The position numbers and the translations under genes were made by a program. From Singulisphaera sp. (GTDB taxonomy: Bacteria > Planctomycetota > Planctomycetia > Isosphaerales > Isosphaeraceae), in the NCBI GenBank assembly GCA_027451445.1, contig DAIDJG010000540.1, positions 1-64,000 on the forward strand: DNA of 64,000 nt, given 5' to 3'. Positions 9,175 to 18,424 of the stretch are shown in pieces (position 1 is the first letter of the stretch; each line of letters starts with the position of its first letter). The notes beneath the pieces are model-generated. The model was not told where the DNA came from, ran no database searches, and was given only the letters and a program-made list of their open reading frames with translations.

Positions 9175-10014
9175 ATGAAACGCGCGTTGAATCCCTCGAC
9201 GCTCCTGTTGCTGCTCACCACGCTATGCACTCTGGGAACTTCCGCGACGACCTGGGCCGGCCCGTTCGCCGACAAGAACCTGGAGGCGGCCGTGCGAGCG
9301 GTTTTGCAGCATGATCCCAAAAACGAGCTGACCGATGCGAAACTCCTCGACGTCTACGTTCTGGAGGCGCCTGGGAAGGAAATCCGCGACCTGAGCGGCC
9401 TCGAGAAGTGCAAGAACCTCGCCTTGCTCCGGCTCACGAAGAACGAAGTCGTCGATTTGAAGCCGCTCAAGGACCTGAAAAATCTTCAGTCACTCGACCT
9501 CGCGAAAAACAAAATCACGGACATCCAACCCCTGGCTGAGCTCAAGGCCCTGCAATACCTCGAGCTGTCGGACAATCAGGTGGCCGACGTGAAGCCGCTC
9601 ACGGGTCTCACACACCTTTCCGCGCTTTACCTGTCGGGGAACAAAATCACCGATATCGCGCCGCTCAGTCCGCTGACGAAACTGGCGTCGCTTTACCTGG
9701 CGCACAACGAGATCAAGGATCTCGGACCCTTGGCGCCCGTGAACCGGCTCTCGATCCTGGACGTGAAAGAAAACAAAATCGAAGACCTTGCGCCGTTATC
9801 GAAGCAGACCGAGCTGAAGATGCTCTTCCTCGAGCGGAACAACATCAAAGAGCTCGCACCGCTCGCGGAGGCGGCCAAATCCGACTCCGACGGGCCAAAG
9901 CGGTTTGCGCCCTTCTTGCGTCTCTACCTCGCCGGCAACCCGCTCTCCGACGTCGCGAAGTCGACCCAGGTGGAAGCGCTCAAGGCGGCAGGCGTCCACG
10001 TTGAGAGCTTGTGA
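9175..10014 (+). CDS. Secreted leucine-rich-repeat protein (internalin-type repeats)
   Basis: The 279-residue protein starts at an ATG preceded by GGAGAG, and an upstream in-frame ATG at 9109 is rejected. A signal peptide (MKRALNPSTLLLLLTTLCTL... cleaved near TTWAG) leads into a short cap and then about eight repeats of 22 residues. The repeats have the pattern L..L.L..N.I.D..PL..L, typical of internalin-like SDS22-class LRRs. Such proteins bind other proteins at the cell surface or in the periplasm. No anchor or catalytic domain follows, so it is probably a periplasmic or exported binding protein. Partner unknown. Confidence 0.85.
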   Translation: MKRALNPSTLLLLLTTLCTLGTSATTWAGPFADKNLEAAVRAVLQHDPKNELTDAKLLDVYVLEAPGKEIRDLSGLEKCKNLALLRLTKNEVVDLKPLKDLKNLQSLDLAKNKITDIQPLAELKALQYLELSDNQVADVKPLTGLTHLSALYLSGNKITDIAPLSPLTKLASLYLAHNEIKDLGPLAPVNRLSILDVKENKIEDLAPLSKQTELKMLFLERNNIKELAPLAEAAKSDSDGPKRFAPFLRLYLAGNPLSDVAKSTQVEALKAAGVHVESL

Positions 10015-10229
10015 AGCGGGTCGACCGTGTATTGCCATCGACGACTACGCATCATGACGATGATCGCGAAAGCGCGAGCGGAGGTGCCATTGATTCGGCC
10101 CGCGCTCGCGGCTCGAGTTGCGGACATGGCCCTGAAATCCGACCTCGAACCATTTGACGCCACGATTCGTAACACGCCTGAGAGGTGCTTTTCGATCGAC
10201 ATTCCCTTTCCACGAACAAGGGGGCAAGG

Positions 10230-10523
10230 ATGCGACCCTCCTTCGGAAGAACGCTCGTCAGGCCGTGCGCTTTGGTGCTGACCTTGTCGTTAATCAATTG
10301 GCCAGAAACGGCTTCAGCGCACGGAGGCGGCCATGGCGGCGGCGGGCACGGTGGTCACCATGGGCACGCGACGTCTCATGGCGGCTTCAGAGGAGGACGT
10401 GGTCTGAATTGGGGCGGCTCGTCAACAGCCGCGACCGCCCCACCTGTGCTGTTTCCTGATGACCTTCCCGCCGCTCGCTTTCACCGTTTTCTGGCGCAGC
10501 ACTTCCCGCGCCTCATGCGCTGA
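10230..10523 (+). CDS. Small secreted glycine/histidine-rich protein
   Basis: The predicted product is 97 residues. The ATG at 10230 follows an AAGGGGGCAAGG ribosome binding site and opens a clear signal peptide that ends at ETASA, immediately before a dense HGGGHGGGGHGGHHGHATSHGG segment. The mature chain is therefore only about 70 residues and starts with nine histidines in the first 25. Such tracts bind Ni, Cu, Zn or Co in other proteins, but here this is inference. I do not recognise a family. The C-terminus (PDDLPAARFHRFLAQHFPRLMR) is amphipathic. Confidence 0.6.
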   Translation: MRPSFGRTLVRPCALVLTLSLINWPETASAHGGGHGGGGHGGHHGHATSHGGFRGGRGLNWGGSSTAATAPPVLFPDDLPAARFHRFLAQHFPRLMR

Positions 10524-10570
10524 ACTGGTGAAGGTAGGAAAACTCAACAGTCACGCGATGTTGCCAATCC

Positions 10571-10664
10571 ACCACATCGTGGAGGATTTGTGAGAGACGC
10601 GGCCTAGGCTTTAGTCGGAGCTCTGCCTGACGACAGGGCGCATCACCGGCGCGGAGTCTAGGCC
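10571..10664 (+). promoter_or_regulatory. Structured leader that could hide the ribosome binding site of the PilZ gene
   Basis: GGCCTAG (10601-10607) is perfectly complementary to CTAGGCC (10658-10664), which ends three bases before the ATG at 10668. The only good Shine-Dalgarno, GGAG at 10653-10656, lies just inside this closing stem. A CCTG-ACGA-CAGG hairpin sits within the loop, and a CCAC-ATC-GTGG hairpin precedes the element at 10571-10582. This geometry would allow translational control. No known riboswitch consensus was matched. Confidence 0.4.
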
Positions 10665-10667
10665 ACC

Positions 10668-11063
10668 ATGCATATGATTGAACAGCCCGACACAAATCTG
10701 CTCCATTTCCTTCAGTCTGCCGCCAAACCTGCTGGACGAGACTTCAGAACTAACCCTCGACATGACTCTTCGGCGTTAATCCAGCTCTCTTGGACGGACA
10801 ACCGCAAACCCGCATTGGCCAACGGGCGACTCATCAACCTCAGCCGCTTAGGTGCCGCTTTGATCATTGCCGGCCCCCCTCCCGTGACCAAGAAGGTGTT
10901 GGTCCGACTCGGAGGGGAAGCGGGCACGCCCTGGATGGAGGCGGAGATCCTGGGCATCGAGGCGCATGAAAGACGGCGCTACCGCGTCCGTCTCCAGTTC
11001 ACGGACCCATGCCCCACCTTTTTCCTGAAGGCTGCGGTCCTTGGCATTGAGACCTCCGCCTAA
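10668..11063 (+). CDS. PilZ-like domain protein
   Basis: The 131-residue protein has the order expected of a single PilZ domain. An arginine-containing N-terminal element (FRTNPRHDSSALIQLSW) is followed by GRLINLSRLGAALII, which matches the D/N-x-S-x-x-G motif that binds cyclic di-GMP. A six-strand barrel pattern ends in RRYRVRLQF. The usual RxxxR is degenerate (R..PRHDS), so binding of c-di-GMP is uncertain. It could be a degenerate PilZ protein. An HD-GYP gene, potentially degrading the same messenger, lies at 32298. The ATG is placed right after a stem that may mask its ribosome binding site. Confidence 0.65.
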   Translation: MHMIEQPDTNLLHFLQSAAKPAGRDFRTNPRHDSSALIQLSWTDNRKPALANGRLINLSRLGAALIIAGPPPVTKKVLVRLGGEAGTPWMEAEILGIEAHERRRYRVRLQFTDPCPTFFLKAAVLGIETSA

Positions 11064-11192
11064 TCGCCATTGAGATAATCGGGATGCGTCGTTAGCCTCC
11101 CGAAATCCCAGCATCGACGGGCCGGAGCCGATTCCTCGCTGACGAGTTTGATACGCTCGTCGACCGGCTCTCGCCTGTTGCGGCTTCCCCTC

Positions 11193-12290
11193 CTAAACGA
11201 CCGCACACAAAACGCGCGCTGCGCGGGTGAGGCGGGAGATTGGCGACCAGTACGCGCCGTCGTTTTGCGTGACGCGGACCTCGCCCGAGTCGAGCGCGTC
11301 GACGATGGCGTCAGGCTGCGCGGGGTCGTAGCGGATGTCGGCGATGAAGTCTCGATCGATCAGTTCGGGGTGATTCTTCTTGGTCACGTGGGACCACGAC
11401 TTGCCCCCGTTTGTGGTTTCAAACAAAGCATAACCGCGATCCGGCTGCGTGTTCGCGCGGGCGGCCTCCGGCGCGAAGGGGCCGACTCCCGCCAGGAGCG
11501 TGTCGGGCGCACCGGGTTTGATATCGAGGGCGCTCACGAACCGGCCTCGGTCCAGGCCATCGCTCCGTTCTTCCCAGGTCACGCCGCTGTCTGTACTGCG
11601 CCAGCAGCCGTTGGAGGTGCCGGCCCACACGGTTCCCGGCTTAGAGGCCAGGATCCGAACGGCGTAGACATCGTCGGGGAGGCCGCTACAGCGCGTCCAG
11701 TTCACGCCGTTGTCGGTGCTACGCCAGAGGCCCGCGCCTCGGACGGCGGCGAACCAGGGATCGGACTCGCCCGGTCCGAACACCAACGAGCGGATATCGG
11801 TCCCGGCGCCGGCTTTGGGAACCCCGAGGGTCTTCCACCCCGCAGCGCGCACGACCTGCGGATCAAGCACGACGGCCTTGCGCCGGGTGAGCAGTTGCGT
11901 CGCTTCCGCGGCAAACGATTGCGCCTGGTGGAGGAACTTGGGCCTGGACGCCCCCGGTGCTGGTTTGGCCTGGGGGATCGGTGCGCCGAGCACTCGGTGG
12001 TAGAGGCCCAACGGCCGCGCCGTTGCGAGTAGAATCGCGGCCCCGGTCGCGGTCGCCCAGACTCCCAGCGCGGTTGGCTGACCGGCACCCTCCGCCAGGG
12101 GGATGGTACGCCAGTCCTGGCCGTTATTCACGCTCTCGAAAACGACCCCCTCACGGTCGAGCGCAACCAGCACGCCTCCGCCCAGCGACGACAGTCCTAC
12201 AATCGGTCGCCCCTGCAAACTATGAAAGATCGGCCAACCGCAACCGTCGAACCAGCGATAGATGCCCGTGTCGGTGCCGATGAGGATCAT
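11193..12290 (-). CDS. BNR/Asp-box repeat (Ycf48/sialidase-like) propeller protein
   Basis: The 365-residue protein repeatedly shows the S-x-D-x-G-x-x-W Asp-box: SVNNGQDWRTI, STDNGVNWTRC, STDSGVTWEER and TTNGGKSWSHV. It also has LVFGPGESDPWFAAV-type interblade strands, so it should form a beta-propeller. Start at the ATG at 12290 (MILIGTDTGIYRWF), because the propeller begins immediately and the upstream extension to 12437 is non-conserved. No signal peptide is visible from that start. Asp-box repeats are structural and do not show enzyme activity. It is divergent from copA. Confidence 0.8.
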   Translation of the reverse strand: MILIGTDTGIYRWFDGCGWPIFHSLQGRPIVGLSSLGGGVLVALDREGVVFESVNNGQDWRTIPLAEGAGQPTALGVWATATGAAILLATARPLGLYHRVLGAPIPQAKPAPGASRPKFLHQAQSFAAEATQLLTRRKAVVLDPQVVRAAGWKTLGVPKAGAGTDIRSLVFGPGESDPWFAAVRGAGLWRSTDNGVNWTRCSGLPDDVYAVRILASKPGTVWAGTSNGCWRSTDSGVTWEERSDGLDRGRFVSALDIKPGAPDTLLAGVGPFAPEAARANTQPDRGYALFETTNGGKSWSHVTKKNHPELIDRDFIADIRYDPAQPDAIVDALDSGEVRVTQNDGAYWSPISRLTRAARVLCAVV

Positions 12291-12514
12291 CTTGCTCAGT
12301 TTCCTTGAAGTCCCGGCTAATCCCTGGCGGGAAAAGCCTCGGTATGCGCATTTCGAGACGTCTCGTCGCAACCGGAAGGCGACGGCGGCTTTGATACGAT
12401 AACGCCCTCGTTTCGACCGAACAAGGCCGCGCTCCACCTGGCCGTTTCGACCGCCTTACGATTCGTGTTAAGAGTGGCCCAATCGGTCGATCACGCTTCC
12501 GCACCACTCTTTTC

Positions 12515-12534
12515 CACGCTTCTACAATAGCGTG
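12515..12534 (+). promoter_or_regulatory. Candidate operator/promoter upstream of copA
   Basis: A perfect six-base inverted repeat CACGCT-N8-AGCGTG brackets TCTACAAT, so a plausible -10 hexamer TACAAT (12523-12528) lies in its centre. The repeat extends imperfectly outward (CTTTTCC / GGAAG), and CACGCTTC also occurs 23 bases upstream at 12492. A repressor bound here would cover the -10 element. This is unlike the CueR layout, where the operator lies between -35 and -10. Confidence 0.4.
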
Positions 12535-12584
12535 TCGGAAGGGTCGATAATCGCGACTTGATTGCCTGGCAAAGGAGCTCGAAC

Positions 12585-15089
12585 ATGCCCGCCGCACCGG
12601 AGGTTCTCAACCTGCCGATCGCAGGGATGACCTGCGGACATTGCACCGCGTCTGTCCAGCGGGCCCTGGAAGCGATACCAGGGGTCCAATCCGCATCCGT
12701 CAACCTCGAGGGTGGCCAAGCAGAAGTTGCATTCGACCCGGCACGCGTGAACCGCGACCAGCTCAAAAGCGCGGTCGAACGAGCAGGGTATTCTGTACCC
12801 GGCCTTGCTCCGCCAATTCCCACAAACCTCGTGACCCTCGATCTCGTGCGACCGGCTTCTGTCTCCGTTCCATCTCCGGATCCCACGCCCGCCGCTGAAG
12901 AAGAGTGGAACCTCGCCATCAAGGGCATGCATTGCGCGAGTTGCGTAGGAAGAGTCGAAGAAGCCCTCGTTCAAGTGCCGGGCGTGCGCGAAGCGAGGGT
13001 CAACCTCGCAACGGAACGCGCCAGCGTTCTCGTCGACCCCAATCGCGTTTCCGACGAGGATCTACAGTCTGCTATCGCCAGGGCCGGTTATTCGGCAAAT
13101 CGTTCGGAGCTCGAACTCGGCGCCGAAGCCGAAGCGTTGCGCAGGGAGCGTTCCGAACAACTGGCGTACTGGCGAAAGCATCTGCTGGTCGGAGTGGCTT
13201 TAAGCGTCCCGCTGATCGTGCTTGGTTACGGGCCGATGCTCGTGCCGGAGATCTTCGGCCGCGGCGTCGTTGTCGCGTGGACGATGTTCACGCTCGCTGC
13301 CGCGCTTCAGGTCTATCTCGGGGGACCCTACTACCGAGGGGCCTGGTCGCGCCTGAAACAGCGTTCGTCCAACATGGATACCCTGATCGCGCTGGGCACT
13401 TCGACGGCGTTCGGCTTCAGTGCGGCTCATCTCCTGTCCGGACGCGTTCACGAGGCGCACTACTTCATGGACGCGGGGATCATCTTGACGCTCATCACTC
13501 TGGGCAAGTTCCTTGAAGTGCGTTCCAAGGGATCTGCGGGCGCCGCGATCGAGAGGTTGTTGGACCTTGCGCCCAAGACCGCACGCGTCCTGCGTGATGG
13601 CGCAGAGCGAGAAGTTCCGCTCGCGGAGGTCCGCCGAGGGGACCGGGTGCGGGTGCGCCCGGGTGAGACGATCCCCGTCGATGGATTGGTGGTGGAAGGG
13701 GACTCGAGCGTCGATGAGGCGATGTTGACTGGTGAATCGCAACCTGTCGACAAACGTGCCGGCGACCGCGTGACCGGGGCCACGCTCAATGGCGATGGCA
13801 CACTCGTCGTCGTCGCCCAGCGCCTCGGGCGTGAGAGTGCCCTGGAAGGGATCGTGCGGCTTGTTCGCGAGGCCCAGGGGTCGAAGGCCGGCGTGCAGCG
13901 GCTGGCCGATCGGATCGCAAGTTGGTTTGTTCCCGTCGTTCTGGTGGTGGCACTTTTGACGTTAGTTGGCTGGGGACTGATCGGAGGCCGATGGCAAAGC
14001 GGCTTCTTGAATGCGGCTGCGGTATTGATCATCGCATGCCCCTGTGCCCTGGGTCTGGCAACGCCGATGGCCGTCGCTGTCGCGACCGGTCGAGGAGCTC
14101 GCGACGGGCTCCTTGTGCGCGAGGCGTCGGCCTTCGAGCGAATGGACCGGCTCAACGCGGTTGTGCTTGACAAGACTGGCACGATCACGGAAGGGAAACC
14201 GAGCGTGACTGATGTCTTCGTGGTTCCAGGATGGGATCGGGACCAACTCTTGCGGCTCGCTGCGGACGCAGAATCGGGGAGCGAACACCCGTTGGCCGTG
14301 GCACTTGTCCCGTTTTGTCAAGGCGCTGACGTGACAGATTTTCGGGCGATACGAGGCGGCGGCGTGGCGGCGAAGGTCGACGGTACGACGGTGCTCGTAG
14401 GTTCCGAAAGGTTCCTCGCCGACTCTGGAATCGCCCCGCATGATTTGGAGGAGGTCAGTCGACGCTGGGAGTCTGAAGCAAAGACGGTGCTGTGTGTCGC
14501 TGCCGGTGGTCGGACCGTCGGTGCGATCGCACTGGCGGACAGCGTAAAACCGCATGCACGCGACGTCATCGCGCGGCTGCGTGGCCTTCGCGCTGATGTC
14601 TACTTGGTCACGGGGGATAATCCCGCGACCGCTCGAGCGATCGGCGGTATCTTGACCCTCGCCCCGGAGCGAGTGTTTGCCGGTGTATCGCCCGATGGGA
14701 AGGCCGCCAAGATCACGGAACTGCGTGGGGCAGGGGGGCACGTCGCCATGGTGGGCGACGGACTCAACGACGCGCCCGCACTCGCGTCGGCCGACGTCGG
14801 CATCGCGCTCGGGACGGGCACCGACCTGGCCAAGGCGGTCGCGGACGTGGTCATTGCGACGAGCGACCTTCGCGCTGTTCCGAGGGCCCTCGTCCTCGGT
14901 CGGGCGACGCTCCGGGCGATTCGGCAGAATCTGTTCTGGGCGTTCGCTTACAACGCGGTCGGAATCCCGTTGGCCGCGTTCGGGCTTTTTGGAACGTATG
15001 GGCCGCTCATCGCGGCGCTGGCGATGTCGCTGAGCTCGGTCACGGTCGTCTTCCGTTCAAGCCTTTTGGCGGGGCTCCGACTCGACTGA
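12585..15089 (+). CDS. copA: Copper-exporting P1B-type ATPase
   Basis: The 834-residue protein starts at the ATG at 12585, 9 bases after AAGGAG. It has two N-terminal heavy-metal-associated domains with metal motifs GMTCGHC (residues 14-20) and GMHCASC (114-120). Eight membrane segments follow, with CPC at 485-487 in the metal-transport helix, which is the class 1B-1 Cu+ signature. TGES lies at 382-385, the phosphorylation site DKTGT at 529-533, SEHPLA in the nucleotide-binding domain, and GDGLNDAP at the hinge. The likely role is Cu+ efflux across the inner membrane. No CsoR, CueR or CopZ gene is adjacent. Confidence 0.96.
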   Translation: MPAAPEVLNLPIAGMTCGHCTASVQRALEAIPGVQSASVNLEGGQAEVAFDPARVNRDQLKSAVERAGYSVPGLAPPIPTNLVTLDLVRPASVSVPSPDPTPAAEEEWNLAIKGMHCASCVGRVEEALVQVPGVREARVNLATERASVLVDPNRVSDEDLQSAIARAGYSANRSELELGAEAEALRRERSEQLAYWRKHLLVGVALSVPLIVLGYGPMLVPEIFGRGVVVAWTMFTLAAALQVYLGGPYYRGAWSRLKQRSSNMDTLIALGTSTAFGFSAAHLLSGRVHEAHYFMDAGIILTLITLGKFLEVRSKGSAGAAIERLLDLAPKTARVLRDGAEREVPLAEVRRGDRVRVRPGETIPVDGLVVEGDSSVDEAMLTGESQPVDKRAGDRVTGATLNGDGTLVVVAQRLGRESALEGIVRLVREAQGSKAGVQRLADRIASWFVPVVLVVALLTLVGWGLIGGRWQSGFLNAAAVLIIACPCALGLATPMAVAVATGRGARDGLLVREASAFERMDRLNAVVLDKTGTITEGKPSVTDVFVVPGWDRDQLLRLAADAESGSEHPLAVALVPFCQGADVTDFRAIRGGGVAAKVDGTTVLVGSERFLADSGIAPHDLEEVSRRWESEAKTVLCVAAGGRTVGAIALADSVKPHARDVIARLRGLRADVYLVTGDNPATARAIGGILTLAPERVFAGVSPDGKAAKITELRGAGGHVAMVGDGLNDAPALASADVGIALGTGTDLAKAVADVVIATSDLRAVPRALVLGRATLRAIRQNLFWAFAYNAVGIPLAAFGLFGTYGPLIAALAMSLSSVTVVFRSSLLAGLRLD

Positions 15090-15139
15090 GCAATCGTGTT
15101 GTCATAGACGCGATCTGGTAAATTAAATATGAAATCTCA
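15090..15139. other. Short AT-rich convergent intergenic region
   Basis: This spacer between the ends of copA and the aconitase X swivel gene is unusually AT-rich (AAATTAAATATGAAATCTC) for this genome. No stable hairpin with a T-run was found. Confidence 0.4.
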
Positions 15140-15613
15140 TTATGTTTGATCATTTGTGATTTCGGTTGGTGTCTGCGGTGCGGTCGACTCGAACTGTTTC
15201 GTGATTGTGAGGCGTCCGTTCTCGTCGATGCCGATCCAATCGCCGGATTGCAGAGAAGCGAAGTCACCGGGTTCCAGCGCGATGAGGGGGATCGGGAGGC
15301 CGTAAAGTTCGTCGGCCACGATGGAGGCCAGGGCGAAGAAGGTGTCCGGGCCGTTGGTCAGCAAGGCAGCGGGCGCCGTGCCGGCGCGAATGGCTTCGAG
15401 GAGCACGGCGGTCGTCGTTGAGGAACCGCGCGCCGCGGGGAGCGCCAAGATCGTGCCCGCAGCATTTTCACCGGACAACGGGTGGCGGCGATCGATGATC
15501 TCGCCGGACCTGGGGTCGAATCCTCCCCAAAACGAAAGCGGCTCGTTGCTGACGAGCAACGTCCCTTCCGCTCGGCCCGGAATAAGGACTCGACCGCGGA
15601 TTATGCGTTCCAT
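15140..15613 (-). CDS. Aconitase X small subunit (swivel domain, DUF126)
   Basis: The 157-residue protein, starting MERIIRGRVLIPGRAEG, is a stand-alone aconitase swivel domain. It shows the AcnX small-subunit core: SFWGGFDPRSGEIIDRRHPLSGENAAGTIL followed by the RGSSTTTAVLLEAI segment. The latter contains the serine expected to enter the active site formed with the large subunit. Its start overlaps the end of the large-subunit gene by 13 bases, implying translational coupling. Bacterial AcnX enzymes include cis-3-hydroxy-L-proline dehydratase, and archaeal ones include phosphomevalonate dehydratase. The substrate here is not known. Confidence 0.9.
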   Translation of the reverse strand: MERIIRGRVLIPGRAEGTLLVSNEPLSFWGGFDPRSGEIIDRRHPLSGENAAGTILALPAARGSSTTTAVLLEAIRAGTAPAALLTNGPDTFFALASIVADELYGLPIPLIALEPGDFASLQSGDWIGIDENGRLTITKQFESTAPQTPTEITNDQT

Positions 15614-16866
15614 AGCGAATCGTCCCGCACGATGCGTCCCTCGACAGCCGATCGAACACAATCCTCGAGGCTACCAAAGGCGACCCGAGCGTTCAGCATA
15701 CCGGGCGCGTAGTAGGCATACTTCGCCGAGTTGCTCATCAGGTGCTCGATCCCCGCGGGAAGCATGGGCGACGCGAGAATGCAGGTATCGACCGTCACGC
15801 GCCCGCCAAATGCCTCCAGGGTTGCAAGGAAACCTGCCGATCGGGCCAGTTCCGTCATGATCCGGCTCGACGTGACGAGGAACTGCACGTTCGGATGGAC
15901 TCGTTGACCGGCGAGCAACGGGGCCAGGCGCCGGAACTCCGCGAGCGAGAAATGCGGGCTTCCCAACACGACGAGGTCGAGGGCTTCGCCATCGGCGGTG
16001 CTCAATTCCCGACGGGCCGCCCTCAAGTCGTCTGGTCCAATCACCCGCTTTTCGGTCGGCGCTCTTCCCTGAAGTGCGTGCTCGGTCGTGGACGCTTCGG
16101 GCGTGACACCGACCAGGTGAAAGAGGGCCACAGCCCCCGACGACGCGGCGGCAGCTCCCAGGGCCTTCAACTGGTCCTCGTTTGGCCGAACGATCAACCC
16201 GTCGATCACTGGGACGCGATCGCCAGCGATTTTTCCCACGAGATGCCCGAGAACGGGATAGAAGCTGTCGTCCTGTTGTAGGGATGCAGGAACGTCCCTG
16301 AGCCGTAGTAAGACTTCACCCGCGCGATTGTCTGTCAGGTGCAAACCAAAAGCCGGCACGCGTCCGGTCAAGGCGCAGCAGATGTCGAGGAGATCCGGAT
16401 AGCGTTCCGTGCGAGCACCGAGCACGGAATTGGCGAAGACAATCGCGTTCGACTCACCCCAGGCGATTTGCTGCCCGAATTGCGGGCGCACGTCCAACTG
16501 GTAGGGCGCACAAGTCCAGGTGGGAACACACCCCATCGCTCGATACGCCGCCATCTGCCGCGCAGCCTTCTCCGCCCAGTCGGTGGGGACAGCCCACTCC
16601 TGCCAATGATGCTCGTCAAGACCGCTCACGTTGAGCGTTGTCGGGACCACGACGCGGGCATCGAGTGATGCCAGACGCTCGGCGAATTCCAGGCCGGCCT
16701 CGCCAATGTAAATCGTGCTGTCGATGTGGGCACCGGTGATGTCCATCAACTCCGTTGCGCCAAAGACCTCGGCCATTCTCGTCACGATCGAAAGCGCAAG
16801 GCGGGCGGCCGGCCCTTTCTCGCCTGCGCGAATCGACTCATCTGAAGCCGACAGTGACAACGGCAT
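15601..16866 (-). CDS. Aconitase X large (catalytic) subunit, DUF521
   Basis: The 421-residue protein begins MPLSLSASDESIRAGEKGPAA, a variant of the standard AcnX opening. It continues with MDITGAHIDSTIYIGEAGLEF, where ITxxHID is the family signature. Cysteines suited to Fe-S or metal binding occur in MGCVPTWTCAPYQ, LDICCALTG and VDTCILASPM. LLDxCxALTGRVP and SSAKYAYYAPG-like stretches are also typical. The family catalyses hydro-lyase reactions on small hydroxy acids. It lies 177 bases downstream of a LarA-like gene and overlaps the swivel subunit, so the three are probably one operon. Confidence 0.92.
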   Translation of the reverse strand: MPLSLSASDESIRAGEKGPAARLALSIVTRMAEVFGATELMDITGAHIDSTIYIGEAGLEFAERLASLDARVVVPTTLNVSGLDEHHWQEWAVPTDWAEKAARQMAAYRAMGCVPTWTCAPYQLDVRPQFGQQIAWGESNAIVFANSVLGARTERYPDLLDICCALTGRVPAFGLHLTDNRAGEVLLRLRDVPASLQQDDSFYPVLGHLVGKIAGDRVPVIDGLIVRPNEDQLKALGAAAASSGAVALFHLVGVTPEASTTEHALQGRAPTEKRVIGPDDLRAARRELSTADGEALDLVVLGSPHFSLAEFRRLAPLLAGQRVHPNVQFLVTSSRIMTELARSAGFLATLEAFGGRVTVDTCILASPMLPAGIEHLMSNSAKYAYYAPGMLNARVAFGSLEDCVRSAVEGRIVRDDSLWNA

Positions 16867-17043
16867 GTCATTTCCCGATGCGAGACCAGTTTCCGCAGTG
16901 CACGTTTCACTGTAAGGCGCCGACTGTCATCTCGCCAGTCGCCGGACTCGTCGAGGTTCGAACTTTGCAGGCTGTGTATCTGCAAGCTCGCGACGAGACC
17001 ATCGGGGCAGTACGCACGCGGCCAGGGATTCGCTGTAAGGCTT

Positions 17044-18354
17044 TCATTGGTCGTGCCGTGACGCACGGCGTCTGGCACGGGTACTTTCCGGGAAAAGCGT
17101 CTCCTGATCGAGGTTCCCGTCCGCATCGAAGGGGATCGGCTCGAATTCGGTCTCGAGATGGAGATGGGTTCGGCCGTCGAGCTCGTCGCGAAGCGGTGCC
17201 GTGATCCAAACGTCGGTGAGCTCCAGCGTGTTGGGGATAATGACCATACGGGCTTCCGAACGCTCGATGCGCCAGCACGTGTCGAGACACGTGGCGATCA
17301 CGTCGCGATCGGAAGGGAGAGAAAGCGGGATCCGCGCTCGTGTGAGGAAGTTGCTGGTAAGGCTGTTCACGCGCATCGGAGTCGGATCCAGCGACCGCAC
17401 CAGTCGATCGGTCGTAAGGTCCGCGAGCCCAATTCCCAGCGCGTTACCCCGGGTCTCCACGGAGAGGTCGAGGACCGCGAGACGCGTGACGACCGGTCGT
17501 GGAAGGTCGGGCATCGTCTCGATCCGCTGGCGGCCGATCACATTCGGGTCGAGCCCAGTGCCGCTGTAGTTCTTGCCAAGTTCGCCAATGACCAAAACGT
17601 CGATCTGGTCAAAAGGCAAATGAGCCATCAGCCCGCGCGCTTCGTCCAATAGGCGGGGTTCAACCTCCAGCAGGTCTTCCGGCTCGACCGCAACGACCCG
17701 CGCCGTGTGTTCTCGCGCATTCTCAAGCAGTGCAATTCCGAGGGCGACCGGGGTCTTTCCCATGAGAAACGTGCCAACTTCCGGAAGTAGCTTTTTCAAC
17801 CCCGGCAATCCGAGCTTGTGGACCTGTGCGGCCCCCTGTCTCTTGCCAAGACCGATCGTGAGCATCTTCAAAAGCCCGCTCTCGTACCGTCCGGTGAACG
17901 ATGTGTGGGGCTTGATTCGATTGAGAAGGACAATCCCGTCCGACTCAAAAGCCGCACGATCAAAGTGGATCGGAAGACCGAAGGAATTCGATCCTAGAAC
18001 CACCGTTTCCATGGAGTCACGGATCGGGCAGCCCATCGCGGCTTCCGTCACGCCGAACTCGGCGAGAAGAGCGCGTTGACCCTCGGGTGTACCACCGCCG
18101 TGGCTTCCCATCGCCGCAATGATGAATGGGTTGAAGCCCAGGTCGCGGAGTGTGTCGACCGCAGCCCGGGCAATGCGATCGATCCCGCTGATACCCCGAC
18201 TGCCGACGGTGAGCGCGACCGAGCCGCCCGCGGGTACGCGGTCGCGGATTCGACTCGCGCGCAGCGCGCCGGCGACGGCCGCCGGGACGTCCGCAACCTC
18301 AGGCTGGTGAAACGACTGTCGAACGCGGGCGATCGGCGGAAGAGTCCGGCTCAT
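17044..18354 (-). CDS. LarA-like (DUF2088, nickel-dependent racemase family) protein
   Basis: The 436-residue protein shows the LarA N-terminal domain pattern: AAMGSHGGGTPEGQ with His85, then NRIKPHTSFTGRYESGLLKML with His150 and Lys163, then QVHK with His179. In Lactobacillus LarA, as I recall it, His108, His174, Lys184 and His200 bind the nickel-pincer nucleotide. The spacings (65, 13, 16 here against 66, 10, 16) agree well, so a racemase or epimerase of a 2-hydroxy acid is plausible. The C-terminal half is more diverged. No larB/C/E cofactor genes are in the window. It is the first gene of the probable aconitase X operon. Confidence 0.7.
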   Translation of the reverse strand: MSRTLPPIARVRQSFHQPEVADVPAAVAGALRASRIRDRVPAGGSVALTVGSRGISGIDRIARAAVDTLRDLGFNPFIIAAMGSHGGGTPEGQRALLAEFGVTEAAMGCPIRDSMETVVLGSNSFGLPIHFDRAAFESDGIVLLNRIKPHTSFTGRYESGLLKMLTIGLGKRQGAAQVHKLGLPGLKKLLPEVGTFLMGKTPVALGIALLENAREHTARVVAVEPEDLLEVEPRLLDEARGLMAHLPFDQIDVLVIGELGKNYSGTGLDPNVIGRQRIETMPDLPRPVVTRLAVLDLSVETRGNALGIGLADLTTDRLVRSLDPTPMRVNSLTSNFLTRARIPLSLPSDRDVIATCLDTCWRIERSEARMVIIPNTLELTDVWITAPLRDELDGRTHLHLETEFEPIPFDADGNLDQETLFPESTRARRRASRHDQ

Positions 18355-18424
18355 GGATGTGGGCTCAACTGGGGAAAAGAACGGCCGGGTGTGGCATCAT
18401 AACGCACCCTGCCCGCGCGCGCCA

